Below, one piece after another: positions 12,660 to 34,800 of a DNA stretch of 64,000 nucleotides. Made by a program: the position numbers and the translations under genes. The DNA lies in contig JAZARR010000110.1 in the NCBI GenBank assembly GCA_037389465.1, positions 655,501 through 719,500 on the forward strand. The letters run 5' to 3'. Each line of letters opens with the position of its first letter. The stretch's first letter is position 1. The notes beneath the pieces were generated by a model. It did not search any database. It was not told the DNA's origin and worked only from the letters and a program-made list of their open reading frames with translations. The DNA is from Baylisascaris procyonis. Its lineage: Eukaryota > Nematoda > Chromadorea > Rhabditida > Ascarididae.

Positions 12660-12932
12660 ATGCGCTATTATATGAATAAAATTAATGAATATGAAAATGA
12701 AATGACAAATAAATCCAATGGAGAGGAGATCAGAGACGATAAAAACGTGGAATCCAGTGAAGAGGAAGTCCAAGTCGGGGAAAAAAAGAAGGGAGAACCA
12801 GAGAGACATAAAATCTTTAGCGCGATATCGTCTCTTCGAATCCACTCACTTTGCACTGATGCGCTATTTGGGCTATTAAAAAAAAAAAATAGAATGCTGG
12901 ACGAAGAAGTTTCGCAAACAAATAAATATTAG
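12660..12932 (+). other. Charged open frame, 90 codons, unassigned
   Basis: An ATG-led frame encodes an acidic/lysine-rich stretch (ESSEEEVQVGEKKKGEPERH) followed by KIFSAISSLRIHSLCTDALF and a lysine run. The middle is less AT-rich than the flanks. No domain is recognised and the tail reads through an A-rich tract. It may be a fragment of an unknown gene shared with the 12030-12224 frame, or chance. Confidence 0.2.
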
Positions 12933-14499
12933 ACAATTCGACCACAACCTATTAGTACGACCGATCGATAGACCAGGTATATTATCGATCGGAAGCAATT
13001 CGATATAAAACTTTTTGAAAAAGAATCCGAAATTTGAAGCATTCAAAACTTCGAATGGTAACAGTTTCAAAGCTTTATTGGCAAGAAGGCTTTCGTAAAG
13101 GTAAGCAATCGAATGAAGATTGTAACTCTTACCTGTCAAATTTTTCTTTGTACTTTTTAGCCATAAATTCCAAGCATTCACTATTTGAATGCAATATGTA
13201 GACAAGCATAATATTGATAAAACATCTACACAACTAACATCGAATGCAAAATGCAAATTTCAAGATGCAAATATTGCAATGCATCGAAATGCAAAATTGG
13301 CACACGAATATTGCACATCTGTCAATTCACGTTTATCTTGCCACCTTTCTTCAAAATCGCACATATTCGGGCGAGGAAATTCATCCTAAAAAGCAACGAG
13401 CCCTTAAAATTCGAACGATTCCAAACGACGATTTTTGGACATATTATGGACAATTTTGGACATATTTTGAACATATTCCAAAGCACATAAAGTGAAAGGT
13501 TTGACCAATTTGTATTTCCGCAAAATTCGGTTTCCTGAGATGCGTTATGGTAACCAATTTTCTACGTTTGTCTTCATTGCATTTTCAACTCGATAAATAA
13601 TGCAACGAAAGTTATAACTGTTAGACTGCAAACTATAGTTCAATTTCCCGTATCAGTAAAATACGCCAATTCCTCCGATTTTGAACAGCGTCCATCAAAG
13701 ATTTAAAGACGCTAAAAAAAAATTTGATGCTATTCCATACCGATATGAGCAACACATTTTAAAATAATCTCCACGTATAATCTTCAATAAATCCACACTT
13801 CATATTACTTACCTTTTAGTGTTGCGGGTAAATAAACACAGGTAATACGGCAATGTTGTATTGAAGGATTATTTACCTTGATGAATGAGTCAATTTTTAT
13901 TTGAAAATATCCAAATATAAACCTGCATTAACGTGAACGATATGACAACGGTAAATATTCGTCGACTTAAACAAATAAACAAATAAACAACAAATATTCC
14001 AGTGAATAGAGCAAAAGAAAAAAAAAAAATGCGAGCCGGCGCAAATGGGCAGCACACAAAATGCTAATAAAACGAAACAATATGACGATAAAATTAGTCG
14101 AGATTTTAGTGAACCTATCATTATAATCTCTTTAAAAAAAACCTTGAAAAAATTTTCCAACCTAAAGGTTTCAATTTCTTTCCAATTTTTTTTCAAATTT
14201 ATTCAAACTTCAAATTCTTACGATTATTATTTCAAAAATTTTTGGGACGCCATTTCATCGATACGGTACCATTTGTAGAGAAACGATTCATCGGAAATAT
14301 ACTATACGTACTTTCCCAGTGAAAAATCGCCGCGTTAAATGCCTAAAATACCCATAGACGGCGATTCATCGATTAAAAAAAATTGCCCAAATTCAGCGAA
14401 CACATTCTATGAGCTGCTAATCATTGAATTTCACAAACCGATAGCATCATTAATAAAATATCTCCATAGAATTGTTTATATCAATTCTAGCTTATCAAC

Positions 14500-14534
<35 letters not shown>

Positions 14535-15460
14535 TGCAATTTGCATTTTGCATACACGTAAACAATTTGAAATGTAAACGTAAAACGTATAAATATTACT
14601 GCTCAATTAGATGTCATTCTTTGTTTACTATATAAGATCATTGAAAATCGAGTCACACATAAACTTTGCATTAAATACAAAGGCAAAAAAAAAAAGATTG
14701 TTTTTTTTTTTTTTTTTTTTAAATAATGGGAATACATTAAAAACCACTATCGTGGTATGAAATAAAGCAACTGGTTAACTGCTATAAAACGTTTCATACT
14801 ATTTCCTTCATAAGAGAATTGCGAATGAATCACGATTGGTGAGTAGAGAGCATATAACAAAGCGAAGAAAGATTTAAAATACGATGCTTTTGCGATGCTT
14901 CCATTTTAGTTAAACGAATACACACCTAAGATAAACTAATTCATAAAATAAAATACGCATAGGCAACTAATTTTTTTTACGAATTTTTCTTGTCTAAATT
15001 ATTTAAGACAAGCATTTGTCTACAATAACCCTAAATAATTAAGAAATATTTACTCATAAAAAGGCCGATTGGTATATTCACCATTTCTGCATTTTTCTAC
15101 TCAAAGGGAACTCACCTATATGCATCTGTTTTCGTCGATTATAATTCCATTTAATTTTTTTTTTTTTTTGATATTCAAAAAAAGCTGAATTACGCAAAAA
15201 TAAAACGTATACAATTTGAAAATTATAAGGCAAACATCCACAACGTATACGATCATAAGTACTTCTGCTAGCAATGAAATCGTGGATTGATCCTCACTAA
15301 TGACAACTGCAGTAATACTTTTTTAGCTATTAGTATGATTCAGATTCCGGAATGTGCATGAAGCATTAGCCAATGAAAAAGGGCTACATCACGAACGGAA
15401 CAACGCCAATAGCATGAGGTCATCCAATCCCTTATAAAGGTTCATTCGTCAACCCGTTCG

Positions 15461-15466
15461 TTTATT
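15461..15466 (-). promoter_or_regulatory. Polyadenylation signal, PHF12 gene
   Basis: AATAAA on the - strand (TTTATT on +) lies 38 nt after the PHF12 stop codon at 15504, a normal place for a compact nematode 3' UTR. Confidence 0.65.
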
Positions 15467-15503
15467 ATATCGTATAGACTTGTTTCATTAAGGAAACAAA
15501 ACT

Positions 15504-25572
<10,069 letters not shown>

Positions 25573-25689
25573 TGCATCGTAATATATTCGCTTCGATCAA
25601 CGAATACATAAAATAAAATCAAAAATTATCGAGGTATTGAAGGATATTGAACAATGGGGGAATCGATTTTCGAGGATGAGGAGTAAGAG

Positions 25690-25790
25690 AAAACGACGAG
25701 AAGACGCTGCCGCACGCTGCGGCCTCTAAACTCTATAACACAACGCTAACGCGGCCGACGCTTACGTTCGCACGAAACGAAATAAAATCA
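25690..25790. promoter_or_regulatory. CpG-dense patch upstream of PHF12, putative promoter element
   Basis: About 120 bp upstream of the PHF12 ATG (- strand) lies a short GC-rich stretch with many CpG dinucleotides, unlike the AT-rich DNA around it. It contains a perfect palindrome, GCCGCA-CGC-TGCGGC, at 25709-25723, and the CGGCCG-like AACGCGGCCGACGC at about 25749-25762. Its place between the divergent PHF12 and ALDH7A1 genes suggests a core promoter or transcription-factor platform. No factor is assigned. Confidence 0.4.
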
Positions 25791-27017
25791 CATTGCGATG
25801 GTGCTCACACCCCCTCTTAACACCTGAACTCTTTCAATTTTTTTTTGTTTTTATATGTCCCGATCAAGTTCCCGACCTACCTCAGTGATAATACAAATCA
25901 ATCAATCGATAAATGAAGAAATAAATAAAGCATATATATGATAATACAAATGTTTTCTAATAAAAATAAACTTTAAAGGTGATTTTACTTTTAAATACAT
26001 ATATATTACTAAAGTAATCGAATAAATAATCCCTTCATGGTTCACTTATGGGAAACGATACGGTCAGGTTGGCGAAAAGGGAAGGTATGATGGTACCTAC
26101 GGGGAGGTTGTATATTTACGCATATGCATATAAAAATATATGACTATAACAGATATGAGGGAAAAGCCACTCATTGTTACGAATTAAAGTCAAATTAATT
26201 GCAAGTTTTTAAAAATCGAGAAAGGAAATCATAGTGAAACATATAACATCAACGAGGTTATTTATGAAGAAAATTGGCAATTAAGAGAGACAGTTACCTT
26301 TTGAGTTGAAAGTCGATAATTTCCACAGCAATAATTCTTCGCATCATCATTGCTCGGTTATTTTTGTCGTTTCCGATTGCAATCATACGACTATCACTCA
26401 AAATAAACTTTAAAAAAAATAATATTTGCATAAATCGGAAATGATTCATCATAGACGTGGGAGGAAGGATGCAGAAGACTTGTGTTTGCTTGAATAGGTT
26501 GCAACGATGTAGACTCTAATCTTTTATATAAATGACTCTAAATTAAAAAATAACAACACACAAAAATATGACTGAAATATTTACAAACACCTATTCGATA
26601 AGACTGAAAATTGAGGTCACACTCAAACTGGTTCCCATCTAGTATTGCGAGCCATTTCCTATGAAGCAATCCCCCAATGCAACAACGATAAACGATACAT
26701 CGGTGTTTAAGAAAATCGCAGAAAAAAACATATTTTAGAACCAATGAATAACGTTATGAATGAGTAAACGAATATGTGAATAATAATAAAGAAAGAAAAA
26801 CTAAATAATAAAAAATAGATGAAGAAAAATTCATCGAGAAAAAAAAAATTCTATTCCAATAAAGAAGGTGAGGTTTGTGTTCACTCACCACCTGACGCAA
26901 TGTGAAGAAAAAAATGGTCGAACGTTCCAATGGACAGATAAGGGAGATCACGGATTGTAAAAAACATGCATGTAAACATTACATGTACTTTGTATATATA
27001 AATAGCCAAATAAATAA

Positions 27018-27058
<41 letters not shown>

Positions 27059-28739
27059 TATTAGAGCCAAATGGTAGTTTTACATGGGAAAATATAGGTG
27101 CTAATTTGACAACAACAAGACGAAAAGTCGCAGGAAACAAGTGAGTCATAAGAGGCAGCAGTTGTAAGCGATCCGATGATGGTGGAAAATCACGGAAATT
27201 TAAAGAACTGACATCCTTCCTGTCTCTACGGGTTTTTTTTTCCAGAATGTTCCACAATTCCATAGGCAAACAAGTTGACAACATTTTTCTATACCCTCAT
27301 TTACCTGTCTAATTGCAACAGGTGTGGCATACAACGAAATGCGATGAAGGTGCGTGAAAAAATATTGTTGCATGTGATATCCGTTAGATGTTCATTTAGA
27401 ATCGTCAAAACAAATGTCTAGGTTGACGTTAATTCTTCTATTCTTAAGTGATTCACGACTATATATCTCAAGGCTTTGCCTATAAGAGAGTTGAAAAGGA
27501 CCTAAAATTGCCTTATGGAACTCTACTTTCGTAAATTCTAGTTGCGTTTTTTCCACACAAGGTGATCTTATCTAGCAATAAATCAATAAAATAATCGATA
27601 ATCGATCAATAATATATCATAAAACAACAGTTCATAATATTGCAGAGTTGAAGGAAGCATCAGATGGAATTAGCCCATTCAGATATTTCTCAAGAAATCT
27701 TCAAACAGTGCTGATATCACTTCAGATTCGCACATAAATAAACACCTATCTTATGAATAACGTCGTCTAACCGTAGAATTAATTATATTGCCTTACTGAA
27801 GATAATAACGTGCATAGAGTTAGATGTACAGCAGATGACACCTTTCTTATGGTGTATCTAATTGCCAGCTGGGGCAATAACCATCACAGCTGGCAGGTTA
27901 ATACCCATTTTATAGTAAGTAATTATGAGGTTATCAGTAGAAAACCTTTATACTACGGTATTATCCATAATCTATACAACAATATATTACGATTGTACCC
28001 ACAAGGTGACCTTTAGGGCGAAGAGAGAGAGAAAAAGAAGCAAAGAAATGTGGAAATATATCGCTTCAGATAATCAGACAAAGTTGAAAATATATTTCTT
28101 GCAACGTAATTTATAGTGGGCAATGACCCAACTAACGTATCACTACAACAATTGTTGTCACTTTTTTTTTTGACGTTTGTTAGAACGAAGATCTTAGAAC
28201 GTATGCATAGGATCATCGAATCAGACCACACATACTTGATCCGCCATTTTGTACCCCAAGGGTTGCACCACCTATTTAAATACTGAAAAGGCCTCTGGCC
28301 AACGCTTAAATTCGAGTACCTGAGCAAAAAATGCCTGGGGGTAAATTACCTGTTGCTTTAGTCTTACTACTTTTGTGTGCTTCTTGTTTCAACATTAAGA
28401 ATAGTTTTCGTATTAAATATAAGGTATTGCCCAATCCTAATTATATGATATTGATGTTAAACCTAATTATATATAAAAATTTAAATTTTAATGAGACATA
28501 TTTAGCGCATGATGGTCATTTCGTTTAATGGTCATTGAAGAAGTGGACAGTCCACATTTTTTATTATCAGGAAATATACGACAAAATTATAATGACTGCC
28601 CCATTCCCCTCTCCTCCTCTTCCTTTCCCATCGTTCACCGAGGCAAATTGCCGGGGACAATATGGTGGGATCATTTAGAGGAGTATAGTGGGTATGGCCC
28701 AATAAAAAGAGCAGTAACATGTATAACTTGTTTTCGTAG
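25791..28739. other. Divergent spacer between PHF12 and ALDH7A1
   Basis: About 3 kb without a recognisable exon on either strand. It holds a TA microsatellite at 27022-27055 and AT-rich filler. The right end, 28528-28739, is an open frame continuous with ALDH7A1 exon 1, but the protein it would add (low complexity, proline/serine-rich) looks non-coding and is probably 5' flank. Confidence 0.45.
27022..27055. repeat. (AT)n microsatellite
   Basis: Seventeen uninterrupted AT dinucleotides follow a short TAAA repeat (27010-27021). It lies in the intergenic region between PHF12 and ALDH7A1. Confidence 0.95.
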
Positions 28740-28763
28740 ATCGACTCCGAATATGGAGTCGAT
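28740..28763 (+). promoter_or_regulatory. Acceptor followed by a 9-bp inverted repeat at the ALDH7A1 5' end
   Basis: A TTTTCGTAG acceptor (AG at 28738-28739) is followed at once by ATCGACTCC, GAATAT, GGAGTCGAT, a 9-bp inverted repeat with a 6-nt loop. The first in-frame ATG (28753) sits in the loop and the start of the right arm. If the acceptor is used for spliced-leader addition, the messenger would carry a hairpin around its first AUG, with better-placed starts at 28777 and 28804 downstream. Confidence 0.4.
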
Positions 28764-28803
28764 GTTAACGTTTATGCGCTCATTGTTGAATTCCATAGAA
28801 ACG

Positions 28804-31800
28804 ATGATCAGTCGAGAATTGTTCGCATCGATATCAAGTATACGCTTGATGCAGAAAAGGTTATCTTCGATGCTCATCAACGAATCGAAATACGCTTTCC
28901 TCAAAGAACTTGGATTAACCAATGAAAATTGTGGTGTTTTCAATGGGGAATGGCGTGCATCCGGTGCCGTAATTGAATCGTTATGTCCATCAAACAATGA
29001 AATTATCGCAAATATTAAGACAGGTATGTTTATTAGATTTTACCTGTCATTTTTGAACAGGTAATATGCGGAATATGTTGCAATGCGTTGTTCACTGCAT
29101 TCAATTTATAATAATTAATATTTTTAATTTTACATTTTTCATTTTTTGCATCAAAACCGCACCTGCATATTGTTCGAGGATGTCGTGTCCTGAATTGTGA
29201 AATAAAAAATGAAGGCCATCTAAGCGGAAGTTTTTTTTGCGCTGATATTTCTAACTTCAACATTCGTATGTCGAAAGACATGTTATTGAAAAAACTACTT
29301 GAAAAAGGTGCATATAATTGCCAGCCATCTGGCATTCGGTTTTTGTCGATATGGCCATCGTCGGGTGTCACTTTTTGTAGTATAGAATAGCTCCATTTGA
29401 ACAATGCACATTTGCATTCATGTATGAGAAGGTATTTTTAGCGTTCTTAGTATAAAGGAAGGAAATTCTGTGATGTTGTTACTGGTTTATAGGACATTCT
29501 TCTAGGTCGCTGTAGACTAATGCATAGGATGCCGGAATTAGAGTTCGTCAAGAAGATAGTCCTGAGTTTGTCGCTTCTGTGGTCAGTTCGATTTTCCTAA
29601 TTCGGCTGATAGCCAAAATTGCTTTTCAAGGATGATTGTGGAAAAAATAGGGAGGAGGGGAGGGGGATTTCATGCTGCGAACACATTCGCCAGAGGAAAG
29701 AAACAACTTGAATATTTTATTTTTTAACGAGTAGATTTCTCTTCAAAACATTATCTAGGCCAACAAAGAAAAAACCAACTGTAAGGTCATTTATAAGCTC
29801 AAAGATATGTTTTTTTTTCTATTTGGAGTTGTAATGTCACTTCAGGTACGGCAGAAGATTATGAACGAGTGATAAAGGCTGCACGTGATGCATACGAATT
29901 TTGGGCAGATATTCCACCTCCACGACGTGGTCAAATCGTCAGACAAATTGGCGATGCATTACGAGGACAGCAAGAAAACCTTGGAAAGCTGGTAGATCCA
30001 CTGATCGCTTATATAAGATCAGATCGAAAATCTGAAAATATTTTCGCATCCATTATCGTCGTTAGCCATTAGAGCTTACATATCGCCGAACCCTAGCAAT
30101 AGTTGTTTCCCCCTAAATAAATATCCGTAATTATTATTTACAACAGGTAGGGTTACCTAAAATTACCTGAAATTCCAAAATTAAAAATGTACTTAATTCA
30201 TGTACATTTGTGATTGGAGAATACTAGTTTATTTTGGTGAAGATGTATACAATGCAAATGGTTAATTTAAACGAAATACTTCATTGTATAGGCGATGACT
30301 ATTTCAAATGGACAGTAAAATAAGGAATAAAAGCCAAATTTTTCTAGTAAATTCTTTGATGATCTAGAGACGTTCTGTATTATGTGCAGGTTCAACCTTA
30401 TTGTAAGAAGAAAGTTTTTTCTAATAGTCTATTTTTGTTTTTATTTTATTAAATTATTTTATTAAATGTGTAAATTGAGTTCTTTTTTTGGGGGGGGGGG
30501 GGGAGGAATTTCAGCAGCAATGGTTCCAATATCGTCAGCGTTTTGTGCTAAATGTAGTGTAATAGTGATAAATGAAAATCTATAATCGCAGTCGAGGATA
30601 GAGTAAATCCCAAAGATTATCAATTCATTTCCGATGTTTCTAATATTTAACGCCATTTTTTTTTTTTTTTAAATAGGTATCACTGGAAATGGGTAAGATT
30701 ATCGCTGAAGGTATAGGCGAAGTACAAGAATATATCGATATATGTGACTATGCTGTTGGCCTATCGCGATGTTTTGCTGGGCGAATTTTACCTTCCGAAC
30801 GACCTGGTCATGCTCTTTTAGAGCAATGGAATCCACTCGGTATATCAGTTTTATTAAATCACTCTTTATTGTTTTTTTGTCTTTTTTTTTGCAAAAAAGG
30901 AACCATTTTAAATACATTCATAATTAGTAGTACAAAACAGTTATTGATTAAAAATGGTTACTTTGAGGCATGATAACATGATTTCGGTGCAATCTTCTTA
31001 GAACTAATTTAAATTCATTTAAACTTTTATTGAATTCAATAAATTAAGTGATGATTGTTTGCTTTTAAATAAAAGCACACTTGAAGGGCGTTTATCTATC
31101 TATATTTTCAAAAAAAATTTTCGCTTACCTTTGAGCTAAAACGATTTGCTAGTGATCTTCGTTTTTCACTTTTAGAAGTCTATAATACTTCAAAGAAATT
31201 CATTTTAAATGTTTACAGGTGTTGTTGGTGTCATCTCAGCATTTAATTTCCCATGTGCGGTATATGGTTGGAATAATGCGTTAGCGTTAGTATGCGGTAA
31301 TGCGGTATTATGGAAACCAGCACCGAGTACACCACTGACTGCGATTGCAATCACAAAGCTTATTGAAAAAGTTTTTTTATTTTATCGTTCATTATTATTT
31401 TCTCAATTTCCAATTTTTTTTCCGTCAACTTCAAGGATATACGGAGAAAATTTTTTACGAGAAGAGCAGAGGTCTGTTTAGGATGACAGTCCCATCCTGG
31501 ATTTATTGTTGCTCTTTTTTTAATCTTATAGTTTATATCCTTTAATCCCTACAAAATACATATAATTTGAAAGGGGTTAAGGTCGCATAGTTAAATTGCT
31601 AGTCATATCTGTTTATTAATTGCTTGCAAAATACGTGAAACTCTGTGTGATTTCGTTAATGGTGAATATTCAGGTCTCTAGGGGTGATATTATTTGGTTT
31701 GATGCTTTCTGAAGTCTTATTTAAGGTACTTAAAGCGAACAACGTTCCCGGTGGGCTGTGTTCCTTGGTTAATGGTGATGGAAATGTCGGTCAATCGTTG

Positions 31801-34800
31801 GTCAAGGATAAGAGGATCAATCTGGTTTCGTTTACTGGCTCGACGGCTGTCGGGAAGATTATTGGACAACAAGTACAGGCTCGATTCGGAAAGGTAACAA
31901 ATAGCTGTTTGGTGCATGAAGGGATAGCAATATGCCACAGGAAATACAGCAAGAAACAAACAGTATTGTGATATCACTTTGGAGCATTTCTATGGAACTG
32001 TTGAAGGGGCGACCTATTCTATGATACCTTCAAAAATGGCCTGACCGGTCGGACTTGTCAAATAACCCCAAATTTACAGCTTCCTTCCTCTTTTGATGAG
32101 AATTACTATAAACCCAGGGGTTCTGTTAGAATTTATACGGTAAATTACGTCTATTAAATTTTTGTGTAGACCTCGGTGTGTGCATTAAAAGCTTTTTCGT
32201 ATCATACATTTGACAGAAATACTACAAAACGTTAATGTTTTATTTTCTTTGAAGTGTCAATTTTATACCGCAATTTTAATTATTGATTAATTTATAACGT
32301 TATCGTAAAAGATACCCTTACTTTCCTTGCCTACATAATCCGTTGGGAGGGGAAGAGGGAGAGAGAGGAAGGGGAGAGGAGGGAGCAGCTTTTTCTTAAT
32401 TAATTTATTTAAACACATACTTAATAATATTCTAAAAAGGTGATACAAAAATTTTTAAATTTTTTATAGATTAGACGCCGTAATTAATTCATACAACAAT
32501 CACCGCCAATATATATGAGGATCATTAGATCGTTAAATTTGCTGGTATCTATTTTTTTTTTTTTTGGATCAACGATTTGTTGCTTCTTTTATCTTTTAGC
32601 AGAAAATGAATAAGGTTGTCAATTGTTTAGTTTTTGCTTGAATTGGGTGGCAATAACGCAATAATTGTGAACGATGATGCTGACTTGGATATGGTTGTAC
32701 CGGCAACCGTATTCGCCGCTGTGGGAACTGCTGGTCAACGATGTACAACTACCCGTCGAATCATTGTTCATGAAAAGGTAAGCATGTGCGTTATACGGGT
32801 ATATTGTATTTGAACTTCTGTTAGCAACTTTAATTTGTTGTAGGTGCCGGAAGGGGCAAGGGGTTTCTAGCGATTTATCAAAAATTTCAAAGATATTTGA
32901 TGTTAAATGATCTCTATATAGGAGATTGCCCGAATTTTTAGACTACTCATCGCTATCAATTTTACGATGTATAAAGACGATTGAGGTGTTAATGATTCAG
33001 GTTGAGGGAATTGAAATATAGGTGTGTAGGTATCATAAATGATTCGTTGCAGGTGTACGATGATTTACTGAAGAGACTCAAGAAGGCATATTCACAGTTG
33101 GAATCCCGTATTGGCGACCCACTCGATTCGAATACACTTATTGGACCTATGCATAGCCCACAGGCTGTTATGCAGTATAAAGCAGCGATTGCTGAGGCTA
33201 TTGTACAGGTATGGACCTGAATTTGTTTACGCATTACTCTCAACTAAATGGATATTGTTTCACTTAAATGTATTTTTTTTAAATTTAATTATTACTTCAT
33301 CAGATTACTTTTTCATTTAATTTCCTCCTGCGTTTTGTTTTTTTTTTTTAAATTCAAGTATGAGATTTTCATCCTGAAAGGGCGACAAATTTTTACTCTC
33401 TTCATTTATTGGCGTTGAGTTAGTGTTTGCAAAATCTGGTTTAATAGTTAGTTTATAATATGAAATTTTTAACTAATAAGGTTGTGAGGCATCCGGCATT
33501 CCAAAATATAAAGTAAAAAGTTAGGAAAAAATTTATTTTGCAGTCGTTAGTTGAAAAGTTTCAACTGCAGAAGTAATACTAAGCGAACTATCAAAATATT
33601 TCTTCTTTAAAAAAACCATGCCTAGTCAAAATGTGTAATTTTTTAAAGCATAATTTCAGGGTGGTAAAATCGAATTTGGTGGCAGAGTATTGGAGGATAA
33701 GAAGGGCAATTATGTAATGCCAACAATAGTAACAGGTCTTAACAATAATGCAGAGGTGGTACAAAGAGAAACCTTTGCTCCAATCCTCTACGTCATCAAG
33801 GTAAGTCGTAAATATAATCAGCATTTTTATTTAGCACCTGATTCGATTTGAACTTCTGGTTTAGCTATAAAATATTGAATCTTTAAACCACATCTCGATG
33901 TGCCATCACTTTCTAATATACACTGATTAATAGGAAAGGTGTCATAACTACATTCCTTCCCCCCCCCCCCCCCCCGAGTCTTGCATTTTTTTGCCGGTAC
34001 AGAACCATATATACCCCCTCCCCTCCCTCTTCAACATTGGCCTCTACTCCATCTTTATTTCACCTTTGTGGTTTAAACATTCGATCACAACCGTTTTTAA
34101 TCAATAAAATCTCTGAAAGTTGCTAGCATTGTTGAGGGAAACATTGCAATGATCCAGTTCGAAGTATGATGAGTAAAATTTTTGAAATCCATGAAGTCAA
34201 AAATATTTTTATATTTTTGTTTTAAAGGACTTATTAGAAGTGAGCACTTTATTTTGATTTTTTTCCTCATATGTAATTATGGGATGTAGTGATATTAGCT
34301 GTGTACTTTTCCGGTTGATTTCAAAGGGAATCCTTGCTAAAATAGTATTGAATTGCATCATATCTATAAACGTACCATTGAATTTTCGGTGATATCAGCG
34401 AATTTTAAAGTGTTTAGAATAGCCTCATTGTTACCCTTTCTTTGCCCCATTTTTTTCCCCTCCCCTTTTACGGTGATTTTCCCTTCAATTATCTTTTACA
34501 GTAGATGTTTCAACTGTTCTGAGAGAGTAGCGAATGACTGATGTGGCACTTGAGCAGTTAATTTCAGGTTGCTGGATTGGATGAAGTAAGTAAATTTCAG
34601 GTTGGTGGATTGGATGAGGCAATTAAAGTAAACAATAATGTATCACAAGGATTGTCAAGTTCGCTATTTACACGTGATATACGAAATGTTTTCAAATGGA
34701 TTGGGTACGTTTGAATTTCGATTTCTATGCAATTTGAAAACTTATGCCGAAGATGCCGTTGTCGGCTGACCTTGATAAGATCCACAAAATTTCTCTTTTC

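Larger units (their letters stand above)
8827..15460. other. Long spacer between unc-119 and PHF12, no assigned gene
   Basis: About 7 kb of AT-rich DNA with several homopolymer stretches, including a run of about 30 A at 14502-14531 and T runs near 14701 and 15161. Apart from the weak open frames listed separately (10310-10609, 12030-12224, 12660-12932), I see no exon chain with a recognisable product on either strand. It must contain the promoter of unc-119 on its left and the PHF12 3' end on its right. Confidence 0.5.

Noticed and set aside
13042..13200. Two-exon mini-frame on the + strand (MVTVSKLYWQEGFRK followed by a 13-residue exon)
   Set aside because: The donor and acceptor are good and the phase fits, but the product is only 28 residues and nothing supports it.
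12876..13256. 126-codon open frame on the - strand
   Set aside because: Ends in a phenylalanine run from an A/T homopolymer, has no recognisable domain and is flanked by repeats of ATGCAAA. It is likely a chance frame.
28671..28997. 108-codon - strand frame opposite ALDH7A1 exon 1
   Set aside because: It is the antisense shadow of the conserved exon encoding [15 protein letters not shown].
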